This document shows positions 1 to 12,475 of a DNA stretch of 64,000 nt, in pieces. The notes under the pieces are model-generated. The model saw only the letters and a program-made list of their open reading frames with translations. It did not search any database and was not told the origin of the DNA. How positions within the stretch are numbered: position 1 is the first letter of the stretch; each line of letters starts with the position of its first letter. The translations under genes and the position numbers were made by a program. The stretch is taken from assembly GCF_011397635.1 (NCBI RefSeq), contig NC_064764.1:40042955-40106954 (forward strand). The letters run 5' to 3'. Source of the stretch: Epinephelus fuscoguttatus. Taxonomy: Eukaryota; Chordata; Actinopteri; Perciformes; Serranidae.

Positions 1-284
1 ATCCAGTATGGTGAGCTGCGACCACAAGAAAATATACATCACAATTACGCTGTAGCGTCTATGATTTATTGTATGAGATGGGTCCAGTGAAATAAAGCTC
101 TTTGTGCGGAGCAGTTGGACAGACGGAGTCTTAGGAGACCTGTTTTGGTAGGAAGACCATAATTGCTTTGAATTGGCCCTTGCGCAAATGCAGCCTGCTA
201 CAGTATGCTGAGAAAGCATTATAGTGTGTAAAAGTGTGTGTTTTCCCGGTTTCTGTACATGCATGCGAGACTGCGCCCCTCTTC

Positions 285-339
<55 letters not shown>
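285..339. repeat. (TG)n microsatellite
   Basis: About 27 TG units, interrupted once by TA near position 311. It generates spurious His/Thr-rich open frames on the minus strand. Confidence 0.97.
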
Positions 340-2047
340 TTTGTGTTCTGCAATCTCCTGACTTGATGAAGTGGGTCCACTGAGCCAAAGCGTTGCTGAG
401 AGTTCAGAGTCATCAGTGAGGATCCTAGTGAGACAGCGAGCGACCACAGGTTTGGTCAGGACATGGTCAAGCTTGGGTCAGGGCAGGGTCCGCAGGGAAC
501 GGCTATATTAAGTCACTGAGTTTGTTTCAGGGAATGTTTTTAGGGAAAGGAGCTGACCCGTGTTTTTTGGGTTCATTGTACTGTAAGTTGTTTGTGTTAT
601 TCTTTCTGTTGCTCCTGAATCGAGCTGGACTGCTGCGATCTCGCAAATCATTTTGATTTCAGTGTGAGCCATTTGGATCTTTGGAAATGTTATCAGGGGC
701 TTCTGTACAAGAATATTTGTACGGTTCTAAATCTTTCTGAATCATTTCTGTTTTACCACAGAAACTGGGCAAATTGTTTTCCCACAGAGGTTTTTCATAT
801 TCCATTAATCCTTCGTAATGCGTAGCTTGATATGGAATGTTTCTACGGAGCCACACCGCTGTTACACAGGGGGAAATTTATTGACCATGACAGGAGACTT
901 ATTTGTCATTTGCCTCTTACATTTTCTATTAATATTTAAATTGCATTTTATAATTTAGAATAACAAACGGCGAGCTGTGTTGTCTCTATAAATATACAAT
1001 GTGTCAGTGCAACAACCAGCTGTATGCTTTATGTGCACATTTGTAGCCCCGTGGGATTTTCCCCAACTTCTTTCCCAGACTCGGGGACAGCTCTTGTGCA
1101 TCACATGCAGCATCGCAGAAGGTAAAATGCCCGTCCATTCATGAGAGGGACCTCCAGTGTTGTCCTAACCTCCCATTACACGCCATCAATCTGTCACCGT
1201 CACAGCCTTGTTACTGTAAGGTCTGTTCCACTTGAAACAAGCCTCTAATTATACTCCCAGTCAACTCCCACTGGACCACATACTGTACGCTGCGCTAACC
1301 AGCCACACTGCACTGTAGGTCTGCATCCACAGGCAGTTTGCAAAACATTGTCATCTTGCTCTCCGCCTGTCTCTCTCAATTCCCAAAGCTCCACTCAGAA
1401 TAGCATATAGAACCAGCCACAACACAGATTAACACCTCCCTCAACGAGCGATGTCATCGCTGTGGAAGCGACGTATGTAAAGAGGAATATTTCAGTGTTT
1501 GGGTCGGGGGCTCAGGACACGGAGCCGAAACCTGCTTGAACAGAACAAACAACTCTCTCCCTCCTTTTTTTTCTCTCCGTCTTTCTGGGTTTAAAGAGGA
1601 GTGGGAATCGACACAGTGGCCCTGAAATGATTAGTGGTTTCAGTCATTTTCATCCCACTGCATGTGTGTGTTAGTTAGTGTGTGTTTGTTTGTGCCTGAG
1701 TATAAGCAGTAAAATAGAAACGGGGCACCGGGCAGACCATCTGTGGGTGGAGGAAACTTAGAATCAGTCCGATGATGACATTGCCTTTGGTCGCTCTGTT
1801 GACAGTTGCTGAGCTGGAGAGCTGTTATTTTGGCTTTTTGCATGAGGGGTAAATTACCAGAACACGTGTTAAGGCCTTCGCACACCAACTCCATATTTTT
1901 CATATGTGTTTTTTTTTTTTTAATGGCAGATGTTATTAGCACCCAGGTGTCTGTCTATCTGGTTGCTTCTGTATGTATATGTGAGTGTACTCGTCTTTCT
2001 TGCTCTCCGTTTAGTCACAACTTACAAATATGTGTAATCACAAGCAG

Positions 2048-2215
2048 CGGTGTGAGTGTGAATGGTTGTCTGTCTCTATGTGTCAGCCCTGTGATAGTCT
2101 GGTGACCTCTCCAGGGTGAACCCTGCCTCTCACCCAGTGTCAGCTGGGATAGGCTCCAGCCTGCCTGCGACCCCTAACAGGATAAGTGATTATAGAAAAT
2201 GAATGAATGAATCAA
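2048..2215 (+). repeat. 3' fragment of tRNA-derived teleost SINE
   Basis: The text from 'gtgagtgtgaatggttg' through 'gctgggataggctccagcc' matches the 3' half of the full-length SINE at 42,293-42,656. The fragment ends in a short (TGAA)n-like tail. The tRNA-like head is missing, as expected of 5'-truncated insertion. Confidence 0.8.
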
Positions 2216-3253
2216 TCAACAAGCAGCAGTGGTACTAGTCGATTTCTAAAATAAAGTAGACAAGAAAACAGACCATATAGACCCAAACTATCGACACTGC
2301 AGCGATGGTTTTGGCTCTCTGGGAAGCTGATGGCACACTGAAGCAGGTATGCTAGCCACAGAGTTTTGCAGGTGAATTTCCTGACAAGGGTCATTTTGCG
2401 GTGCTTCCACATTCTGTCCAAACCCGGCACTCTCACCCAGTTGGCTCTTAGATATCCAAATTTAGCACTGATTGATTTCATGTAAATCAGTATAAGGTAG
2501 TACTGACGAGATTTGGTCGGTAGTCTTAGAAGTACCAAGTTCGGTACCTAACTTTAGTCCCAGCAACATTGGAATATGACGTTAACACAAATGGGTCTCT
2601 TCAGTTGTTTTATGCACGCATGTTTTTTTATGTTTTATGTATGTTAATTTTATGTACGCAGTGTGCATTCAGCACTGTTACACAGCCTAAAAACTGAAAG
2701 TAATAAGTCTAAAAATAATAGGCAACATGGAGTCTCACCAACTACAATCTCCTGTGTGAAAGTCCTGTGCTTTACCCATTCACTAATCTTACTTTTTCCG
2801 TGGACTGTGTCGCTCTGTATACGAAGTAACCTGATTTTCTGAAATTTACCACACATCTTAGAGAATATCTAAGATTGGCTGGTTCTAGCCCTAACCATGA
2901 CCTCTTAATACAGACTGCCTCTGATCTCGACGCATAAAGCGGAGAAGTACTAACCAATCACAGCATGCCCTAAAATTAAAACGTGTCGTAGGGATGGGTA
3001 TAAATAGCTGAATAGCTGCAGTGTAACTATTATCACCTGCGTACAAACAGTCATTCTATTTTTTTAAGATTTTTTTTTTTTTGCTTTTTGCCTTAATTTA
3101 ATAGGACAACTTAAGAGAAAAGGGAGGGAGGGGGAGTGGATGACATGCAGTAAGGGGCCATGGGATGTAATCGAACCCAGGCTGCTCCAGCAAGGACACT
3201 CTCAGGGTGCTCTCAGCCCTAGAGTGGTCTCCTCTGGTCTGAATCAGGGACTC

Positions 3254-3932
3254 ATGTTGTTCCAAAGTTGTATAATTGCCTAGAGTTGGTTCGTGTTCTC
3301 ACGGCAGCATTTACAAGAGGACCAGATCAAATGCCTTGTGTGAGAAAGCTGCTCTTGATTGGTCAGAATTTCCATGTGGGAAAAATCCAGGAAGTAAAGC
3401 AAACGTTGAAGAAGAGTACACTTGCAAGATAAATGTGACACTTTCTAATGTCACAATGGAGGGACAACTACGCAGGTTGATTTTAGCGCTGCTCATCGTG
3501 GACTATATTGCTGTCATTGTTCATTTTAGTCAAAGCATACAGTTTGAAAACGAGGCAAACGCGGCTCCAACTAGAAAACAATGTTTTGATGCATTGGATG
3601 TGCTGAATGTGCATATTAAGGCAGTACAGGAGGAGGTGCACATTAATAATCCTCCAGGACTGGAACATGCTCATGTTTAACCCAAACAATGTGTCATGTG
3701 ACTGCAGTTGCTTCACATCCAGGTCGGAACACCTTCTCACCACAAACCAACCGCACCAGAGTTCATTTGTAACCGGACTGAGACCACCTCTTCAAGAAGG
3801 TCTCAGTCTGGTTGTTTTGGTGCACACCTGAGTGTGATTGCAGTGTTCACACCTGCCCAAATGAACCACACTGAGGGGGCAAATGAACATGAGTGCGATT
3901 GAACTGAACCAAACAGGGCAGGTGTGAAAGCA
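3254..3932 (+). mobile_element. 679-bp DNA-transposon-like element, copy A
   Basis: This segment is nearly identical (about 1% differences by eye) and equal in length to 54,351-55,029, in the same orientation, with unrelated flanks. The 3' end reads 'gggcaggtgtgaaagca', the style of many fish PIF/Harbinger-like MITE ends. A 12-13 bp hairpin with arms 'cggactgagacc' and 'ggtctcagtctgg' lies near 3774-3811. An internal frame from about 3276 to 3680 is open but has no recognisable domain and begins with a non-ATG codon. Family assignment is tentative. Confidence 0.8.
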
Positions 3933-5580
3933 CCTTTATTACATGGGGCATCTTCTCTACCAGAAGATCTGCTGGGCGCCACCATTTTGATAAAAATCCT
4001 GATGCACAGAAACCTTGCACACTGTTTCACATGTTTTTTATTGCTCTGTTGTTATTAAATTCACAGTACAAGACAAAATGGGAGGACACATTTGCTCCCC
4101 TGCTCCTCTCCACTGGAGTTACCTCCCTGGCTGTCACCACTCTCTGCCTGCATCTTGAATTTGGCACTGCGGCTACCTGAAGGATAAAATGATACTGCAT
4201 GGCTTAAATTACACTCTGCTGGAAGCTTCATCGTTGCTGTTTTGCATTTCTGGATAGGCTAACGTTACCTTTTCTTTGTCGCATCAGATTTCTAGTAGGA
4301 TATTGCTTCCATATATTTCCACTTGTTTTTTTTGTCCACTTCTGTCGTGTTCCTATCTCTTGTTGCGAATGTTTGTGTCGTGCCAGATTTTCATCACTGC
4401 TTCTCGGTCTGACGACTCTCTGAGGGCTTGATGAAAGCGAAAAAAAAAAACCCCTCAAACCTGTACCAACAACTTTGAGATGAAAGTTTCAGAGTCAGTG
4501 TGTACACCTGACTGACAGGTGAGGTCGTATTTATTTTTAAACATGCAACAGTTGTGTTGTGGTGTGCAAAGTTCTTTACTCCAAAAACAGCTGCACTTTT
4601 TGACCTGTGTGTGTTTGGAGCTTTGTCACAGCATGTCTGTCTGTCTGTGTCTGTGTTTATCACCCTGGTGTTTACTCTGAACCCAGCAGCCTTTCACCTC
4701 AGCTTCACCCCAGTATCTGCATCTTTAAAGCAGCTGAACTTGTAACCTGCCGTAATGCTGAAGATTAGACTGCAGTGTGCCATTACAAACACAGTGAGTC
4801 ATGTTCATTAGAACTAAATGGATGTACAGATCAGTCTGAGGTCAGGGCACTGATGATTAAAAAACACCAGTTGACAGACCGACTCCCCCGTCACAGGCTG
4901 TGTTATTCTTGATCCACACACAGCCGTCATCTACTGTTTGTGGGCTCTTTGGTAACTCTGACCGATATTTCTATGGCTTTGATTACATTGCAATTAGGGC
5001 AAAGATTCTCATTTTATTTCCTTTGGTCTCTTTTTATTTCCTATGGATTTGTAGTGCAAGTGAAATGCAGTCGAGCTGGAAAACTGTGTCACGGACTTGG
5101 ATCGAGTCGCATCCAAAAGCCAAGAGGTTCAGCTAAAACAGACGGGTGTATATTATCTTACTGCTCTGCATTTTCTAGGATGTCACAGAGTTATGAATTG
5201 GGCCATAAATCATCATTACAGGGTAATATCTGTGCTCTGACCCCGGCTTTGTCTGTGTAATAGATGCTGGATGAAACAAGGAGTCTGTAACACTAGACGC
5301 AAAATGGGGACCACACAGGAAACTACTGAGGACGAGGAGCCAAAAACTCTGCATACCTTTGCTTCAGGATCCCTCGTTCTTCTCTCAGCTCCAAACAGAC
5401 TGCCTCGTCTTTATATGCCTTTGCCCCTATGATAGCCATCGCTGGAGGCGTTATGTTTTAGGGCTGTCTGTCTGTCTGTCTGTCTGTACGTCTCTCCCAT
5501 TCTCATTACTGCAATGTCTCAAGAATGCCATGAGGAAATTACTTTAAATTGGCACAAACATCCACTTGGACTCAGAGATG
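3933..5580. other. intergenic segment, nothing recognised
   Basis: No exon or named repeat is recognised. There are short (CTGT)n runs near 4634 and 5463, and a poly-A run near 4441. Confidence 0.5.
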
Positions 5581-5584
5581 AACT

Positions 5585-6250
5585 GATAAGATTTGGTAGT
5601 CATAGGTCAAAGGTCAAGTTCACTGTGACCTCATCTGTCTCATTCTTGTGAATTTGTTGGTCAAAGGTCAAGGTCACTGTGACCCCATTTGTCTTATCCT
5701 CATGAACATGATAAGAACGCCTTGAGGGAGTTTTTTCAGATTTGGCACAAACATCCACTTGGACTCATTGATGAAGTGATAAAATTTGTTGGTCAAAAGT
5801 GAAGGTCACTGTGACCCCCTCTTTCTCATCCGTGTGAACGTGATATCTTAACAATGCCTTGAGGGAGTTTTTTGCAGTTTCGGCACAAATGGCAACTTAG
5901 ACTGAACTGTGAACTGATAGGAATTTCAAAGGTCAAGGTCACTGTGACCCTGTGTGTCTCATTCTTGTGAACACTATCTTTTAAGAAGGCCCTGAGGGAG
6001 TTATTTTAAATATGGCACAAATGCCCGCTTAGACTCAACAATTAACTGGACTGGACTGATAAGATTTTGTTGGTTGAAGGGCAAGGTCACTGTGACCTTG
6101 CAGCTGTCTCATTCTTGTGAACACTATATTTTAAGAAGGCCTTGAGGGTATTTCTTCAGATTTGGTGCAAACATCTACTTGGACAAGAATAAACAATTTA
6201 GAATTTAATGGTCAAAGGTCACTGTGACTCCATAAAACATGCTTTTGACC
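5585..6250. repeat. tandemly arranged 'ggtcaaggtcactgtgacc' teleost repeat
   Basis: At least five imperfect copies of a unit of roughly 120-170 bp. Each contains 'ggcacaaa..cacttggact', a 'ggtcaaaggtcaaggtcactgtgacc' core and 'tctcattcttgtgaac'. A related copy lies at 27,120-27,990. The core contains inverted and direct arrangements of AGGTCA, the nuclear-receptor half-site: a perfect DR1 at 5604-5616 and a perfect 3-bp-spaced palindrome at 6084-6098. Confidence 0.85.
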
Positions 6251-7590
6251 ATAATTCAAGAATGCATATGCTAATTATGACAAAAATTCACAGAAATGTT
6301 GGATATGATGAAATGATGAAGTGATGACATTTTTTATCCCAAAGGTCATACTAATACTGAAGTGGTGACATTCATTTCGGGGCCCACCTTGAAACTGTGC
6401 TGATTGTATAGATCTTGTGTCGGGGGTAGATGAAGTGTTCATGTTCATGTTTTCACAGACATGAATATAAACCGTAGCTGCAACTTAACCGTTTTGTGGA
6501 AACATACAACCTCAATGTGGTAATTTTAGTTTTGTGTGTGTTTGTAGTTAATTTCAGTTTTTTTAATTTATCGGGTCTTGTATGTGCTTTTGTTTGCTTA
6601 TGCTGATGATTTATGGATTTTTTGGGGGCGCAGAGTGAATGATTGCACGCCAGCAGATGAGTGTGAGCAGAATGTGTGGGGGCGCACAGGACATGTGTGT
6701 ATAAAGTACTGCTGTCAGCGGTATCGGCCAACAGTCAAGGAGTGCCTTCACTGCCCTCCTCGTGGAGCCAATTTTCCCTCAGGAAGCAAAGTGACTCAGT
6801 TGTGGTTTGACATTGTTTGTGAGTGCATATGTGTGTGAGAAAGCGGGCTACAAAATTACAAAAAAAGAGCAAGAGTGTCTGAGTGCACGTTGCATGCTCA
6901 CATTCTTGTGTATATCCATTCGTGCGCGTTGAACATTTTTTTTGGTGATTACACGATGGAGTTCCAGGCCTGCTTTTCTCAGGTCACTCTGAGGTTTACC
7001 GGTGTCCTGAAATATACCTCTCCCTCCTCACAGTAGGAAATGTTTTATGACAGTCGGTACAGACATCACACCACTACGCCCCATATGTAAAGTCTAAGAG
7101 GAGCATGCAGGGTGCTATGAAAACCAAAACGCACCCAGACAGCACAGACTTTGTCTCCTGGAGGAGGAAACGTCTTATGCTGTACGCGTGTTCGGCCAAA
7201 GTCAGCCAACTACAACTGGAAGGTTGGAAATAACTTAAAGGGTCTATATATTGAATCACAAAATAAACACATTTCCTCACTTACTGCTAGCGGTAGCTAA
7301 CCATGCAGATAGTTTTGGTTTTATGTGCTGAAGTTTTGAAATATCCCTCTGTGACATTTCCTTCAACACCGCCAGTACAATGGAGGTGACTGGAATTCTG
7401 CTTGTGGTGTTCAACGTGTTGAAAAATTACAATTGAAAAACTTGTACAGGAACATCTATTTCTAGAAAGAATGTCTCGGTTGGATAATCCACAGACCTCA
7501 TGGTGAACAGTTTTCATTGGACCTACGTTCTACTGAGGAAATAGTCCCAGTGCAAGCTGCCCAGTGAGGTCTGTGGATTACCCAGTGCAA
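6251..7590. other. intergenic segment, nothing recognised
   Basis: I see no exon here. One stretch around 7430-7600 has a loosely inverted arrangement ('ggataatccacagacctc' and 'gtctgtggattaccc'), consistent with an eroded MITE. Confidence 0.45.
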
Positions 7591-7599
7591 CCAGAACAT

Positions 7600-7945
7600 T
7601 GTTTCTGAGAAGACACGCTGCTGCAGATTTTCACAAAACTCAATTCTGTGAAATGAAACCATTCACATCTATTGTACTGTGGTCGTGTGCAGAAGTTAAA
7701 GAGGCTGATATCTTAAGAATCTTGGCACATAATATGAAATTAAATGCATCACTACGCTACAGGAAGTGGTTCCTGCCAGCTGCCATCACACTGTACAACA
7801 ATGAGTCTCCTGTGTGCATACTGAGGTGAAGCGTCAGGCCTATTACCAGGACAAACTGCCAAGTACATGACGCTATTATATTACCTAATTATCTCTGTTT
7901 ATTCTGTAATGTCTGCCTGCACCTTTGAATAATAAAACAATCACC
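7600..7945 (+). pseudogene. possible LINE ORF2 C-terminal remnant
   Basis: The frame ends in 'LRYRKWFLPAAITLYN', which resembles the closing Arg-x-x-x-hydrophobic-Pro-x-Ala-hydrophobic-x-hydrophobic-x-Asn motif of many vertebrate LINE ORF2 proteins. An AT-rich stretch with 'aataataaaac' follows. There is no RT domain nearby, so this would be a 5'-truncated copy. The match is short and could be chance. Confidence 0.3.
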
Positions 7946-9960
7946 AGAAATTCACTGTTAGGTTACTTTCATTATTGAAGTCCAGTGTTTTATTCTTTAT
8001 ATTTGTCGTATACCTTCAAATTCTTATCAAAAACATTCATATGTCTTACATACCTGTACATAACTGTATGTACATTTTAGATTACTGTTTAGTTGTTCCC
8101 AATTCTCATTTATACAATTCCAATAAAGCACCTTGTTATGAATAAAAGGAAATATACAGTCTATAAAAGGAAATTTGGAAAAAAACAAAAAGTACGACCA
8201 AATGCCTCTGCTGATATTTCAACAATATTTCAGGGTTGACTATCGGTGCTTTCACAAAATGTTAACACAATGATTTTTTAAGAATAATCACCAATAATGT
8301 GGATAAAATGATTAAGTGCCTCTTGATTCAGTCCATTAAATTCAGTCCATTAAAACTGCTGCCATATACGCAGGAGAGCTGCCAGTTTAAGTGGCAAGAA
8401 CCCGACCCAATTCACACCCGGGGGAGTAACGAAAAATGACAGACTGACCGGGGCTTGGGCACAGAATCAAAGCTCTGGGAACATAGGAATGACCTCCTAT
8501 TACCAGCCTCACAGAGCTGCTCGCATTGTAGACCAGGGACACTCAACTTGCTTTGACCCGGGGCCATTTTTGCTAAATGACAACCAGCCAGGGGCCAGTG
8601 GCAGCAGCCCACACAGGTCAGGTGTACACAGGAGAGTTGAGGACATTCTGGGGTTAATCTGGCCCTCTGTTGGAGAGTCCTGGAATCCTCTCATGGCACT
8701 TTTCTGACAAACAAGCTATATGTAGATGTTTTTATGCACTGTGGCCCCTTATTTACATTAGAGTACGAAAAAAAGCTCAGAGTGTGAGTCAGTTTATTGG
8801 CCCACAGGCTGTAAGCTGAGTGTGATTGTTGTGTTAGTTTGTATTAGTTAGCTATTCACCTCGATGACATGTATTTATCTTCGTCATGTTTTCTTATAAA
8901 CGTCTTTGTGTTGGTTTGATTTGTGCTTCGTGTGAATCTTGACTGCTCTAATTCTGTATCTTCCTACTTCTTGTTTCCATCTATCTATCTTATCTCAACT
9001 TGCAGTCTATCTCATGCGTGGTAGTTGTTTTGGTTGAACAGATCTCTCAGGCTGATGAGCCCACACATCTCGGATGGTGCATGAGAATCGCTTGTTTATA
9101 GTTATCTCTGCTGGGATCAACCCAGCTTAGCTGTTATCGTCATCAGAGCTTTGCTGCAAAATTGCCGGTCCACCTTCCCTGGCATGCACACAGCAGTCTC
9201 TCGGGCTGAGGAACAAAGTGACCTAAAACTTTTGCATTGTTGGTCACACGTGAGCTCACTCTGTAACTTGATGCAGAATAGCTTTTCAAATAACCAATCT
9301 CAGAGCTGTAAAAACAAATGGAGGTGATTTCCGACACATCAAGATGCTTTATGCTCTTCAAACCAATATTTAATATTCTCCAGAGCTTTATGGCTGTGTG
9401 CGACTGCCGGGGTGTATCTGAAGTGGACATATTTTATTGTATTTTTCACCCAGAAGTTTTGGGGTGTGTGTGTGTAACACTACAGTATGAGGTGACCTCA
9501 TTCTGACTGTGAACCGCCCTCTGGGAATCCCCCAACTCACAACTGTTTGTAGGCCTCTGCATTCATACATGTGTGTGTGTTGGTCTGTGTAGCCGTGCCA
9601 TATGCTGAGGTAATGGTTGTCCTCATGGGGACAGCTCATCCTCAGAAACAACCACTGGGTGGTCCAGTGACTTAAACAGCGACAACTGCCTGAAGAAAAG
9701 GTACAACAAGTGGGAAGAAACAAAGGCTGAAGCTGCCTCAGAGCTGCTGCTGTAAGAGTTTAAGGAATTAGTTTGAGGTCTGATGAATTAAACAGGCTAA
9801 ATGTTTATCCTCAGTGCGCCGGGGGAAGCTCAGCTGTGATGGTTTTTGCAGCTGTGAGGCCTGACAGTAATGTAATGAATGCAAGTTCAAGCCTCTGAGT
9901 TTATTCAAATAAATTCAACTTTTATTTGATCTCACTGGAGTCCATTTATCACACACAGAC
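7946..9960. other. intergenic segment, nothing coding recognised
   Basis: AT-rich to mixed sequence with no defensible exons. A stretch at about 8525-8690 ('gaccagggacactcaacttg...') has the feel of an eroded interspersed repeat, but I cannot name it. Confidence 0.45.
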
Positions 9961-9961
9961 G

Positions 9962-9963
<2 letters not shown>

Positions 9964-10012
<49 letters not shown>
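9964..10012. repeat. (CA)n microsatellite
   Basis: About 24 uninterrupted CA units. Confidence 0.97.
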
Positions 10013-10016
<4 letters not shown>

Positions 10017-10327
10017 CCACCTAGTGGCTATCGGGAGGAAACGGAAGACCTGCACGGAGGGTATTAGCATGAGAGTGAAAAGGCAGCTCTTCCTGTTCAC
10101 TGATTCATCTCCATTCAACAACAACAGTATACCAACACTGGTGACCGGACAGGAAGGGATCGGTGTTCCTCGCCCCGGCGGGAGTGATGTGGGTGTTTTG
10201 TGTGTTTACCTCCACATGTGTCAGTGTCATACACGTGTTTGTTTTGTGCCGTTTGGGTGTTACGCAGGCAAAGATCTCACAACTTTGAAGCTGTGGGAAA
10301 GAATCAGTCTCCTCCTGCACCTGCCCC

Positions 10328-10366
10328 CTTCCTCTTCCTCTTCTTCTTCTTCTTCTTCTTCTTCGC
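10328..10366. repeat. (TTC)n trinucleotide repeat
   Basis: A cct/ctt-rich run passes into a pure TTC array. It produces poly-Ser, poly-Phe and poly-Arg shadow frames on both strands that should not be read as proteins. Confidence 0.9.
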
Positions 10367-11372
10367 TCCACCAGCTGAGAGGCTTTTTCCTCCTCCTGAT
10401 TCCCTCCTTCTGTTGTGCAGAAATATTGTGTTGGGATCAGAAACATGTTCTCATACCTACAGGCCAAAGTGGGTCATCTGCCAGGACCTTCCAAAATGAC
10501 TCATGACATATTTTTTTAATCTGCCATAGCTGTGGTCATGGTTTGGTTACACTAAAACTACGAGGTTTAAGTTACACAAAGGAACTTTTTTTTTTTTTGG
10601 ACACAACATTGATGTATTACATTGTAAGTTGTTATGAACGGTAGGTGATTTGTGAATTTTTATCAGGAGGGACAGACCCCCACCACCCCTCTCTAATGTC
10701 CAATGTGAGTGATTCATCCATGATTCACTGCCATGTAAAATATTTTCTGTACCGTCAGTTCAGATTTGAGATGCTCTGTGCTGTTAATAATCACATCAGC
10801 ATATAATGAGACAAACTGGTGGGAAGAATAAACATGTAAAAGTCAATATTAATTCAAATAGTTAAAGGTCTGGATCCAGAAAGGAAGTTATCCTGGGGGT
10901 TGGAGAGGGACAGCAGGTTATAAAGAGAGAGGCGTTTTTGCAGAGCTGGTTCAAGCATTTTTTAATGCCTTAGGTGAAATCTGTATAGCCCCCCCACCTC
11001 CACCCATCACCTCAGCTGGGGTCAGGAAACAAGGTCACTCAGCCGCCCTTGATATCCACAGAACAGCTAAAAATAGCTAACATTAGCTTTGCTCAATAAT
11101 AACAATAGCATCATTAAGATTAACTCTTTAGTTTGCTTTCTTTCCTTTGTCTTTATTCTTCTATTTTTATATTATACAACTTGGATCTTTACAATATTAA
11201 AGAGTATGAAGAAAAGACTATTAAGAATTATGATAATTTAATCAGCTATAGGCCTGGGCTTGGATGGGACGTTTTTTTTTTTTTGTTTTTTTTTAGCAGG
11301 GCTGGCTCTAGCATTTTTGGAGCCCTGGGCATAATCTGTTCACCCCCCCCGCCCACCCCACCCCCCCACCCA

Positions 11373-11439
11373 ACCAAGTGACATTGTTTCCCAGCCCCTT
11401 CTGATATTATGGTGGGGTTGGGAAACAATGTCACTTGGT
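11373..11439. repeat. 26-bp inverted repeat (hairpin)
   Basis: Left arm 11,373-11,398 ('accaagtgacattgtttccc...') and right arm 11,414-11,439 are reverse complements at 25 of 26 positions, with a 15-bp loop. It lies next to C-rich runs. No U-run follows that would suggest an RNA gene. Confidence 0.9.
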
Positions 11440-11547
11440 CGTGCGTGATATCTCCAGTGATGCGACAGGGTATTAGCTAGCTGCTAGCTTAACAATAATA
11501 GCTAATAATAGCTTGATTTTACCTGATGATGATGATGATTAGAATTG

Positions 11548-12475
11548 GGTATGCACTGACTGCAAAATTCTGGGCTGATACAGAAGTTTATCAAACAATT
11601 TAACTGATAGCCGATAATAAAGTTTTTTTTATTGTTGTTTATTTTGTTTTCGTTGCATCTGTTTTCCCTTTTTGTGTCAGTGAAACAAAGAAATCTACTC
11701 TATAAAAAAAAAACAAAAAAAAAACATAACTGAACTTTTATAAAATCATCCGGACCTTCATTACACAATTCAATCATACACAGGAAACAACCTTTAAATT
11801 TACCTTCATTCACATGAAAAACATTTTTTAAATAACAGCTTTTAAAATCTTTTTACTGTACTTAATAAATCATAATTTCCTCTCTAATATCTATTTAATA
11901 TTGGTATAAAAACCTAAACAAATTTCTCCTTCAGGCAGCTATATTTATTCAAGTTTCTTGCCAAAAACTACATTTTATAAGGTAACATTTGAACCCATCA
12001 TGAGATTATTATAATTTACTTTCATGCAATCTATTTTTTTCTGAATAGAGCTTGAATACATCATAATTGAACTTGGGGTAACCTCCATCAGCAGTTAGTT
12101 CTGGCTGCTAACAGCTAACATTAACTACCTCTCCCCTTGCCTACGCCAAGACGGATTTGTTGTTCACAATGTAGCATTATCAGAGAAACAATCAATGTGT
12201 TGATTGTGAGTTTACTGTGTCCTTTTGTCTAGACGATGTCCCAGGGAAGATCTCTGTTCGTCCCAAACACCTTTTCTATCGTCTCCGTGAGGAACGGACT
12301 CTATTAGTCTTGAGCTCTGCTTTTTAGCCTGCGCAAAAATGATGTGACACAAGAGAAAAACATCGGCCACTGCCATCTGTGAATGTCATCTTATTTGCCG
12401 ATGGGCAAATGCCACTCAACAAGGCAAATATTGGCCGATATTGATGTGCGGATAAATCGTTGCATCCCCCATAAT
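11548..12475. mobile_element. MITE-like AT-rich element (tentative)
   Basis: Loosely inverted ends are seen: 'attgggtatgcactgactgc' at the left, and the reverse complement of 'gataaatcgttgcatccccc' at the right. The right end also carries 'ggccgatattgatgtgcgg'. A block with similar 'atatcggc' vocabulary lies at about 34,545-34,872. There is no open frame. Confidence 0.4.

Larger units (their letters stand above)
1..3253. other. intergenic segment without defensible exon
   Basis: No open frame here resembles a known protein or is bounded by convincing splice sites. It holds a (TG)n microsatellite at 285-339, the 3' part of a tRNA-derived SINE at about 2048-2215, and a T-rich then purine-rich stretch at about 3060-3130. 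The rest looks like ordinary unique or eroded fish intergenic DNA. Confidence 0.6.

Noticed and set aside
131..413. His/Thr-rich frames at the first microsatellite
   Set aside because: Direct translation of (CA)n; no gene signal.
3276..3680. 134-codon frame in the 679-bp element (and its twin at 54,373) as a host gene
   Set aside because: It starts with a non-ATG codon, lies inside a dispersed element with unrelated flanks, and shows no domain. Kept only as an element feature.
10024..10506. 160-codon plus-strand and 120-codon minus-strand frames around the TTC repeat
   Set aside because: Low-complexity Ser/Arg/Phe runs from a trinucleotide repeat; remaining residues show no family pattern.
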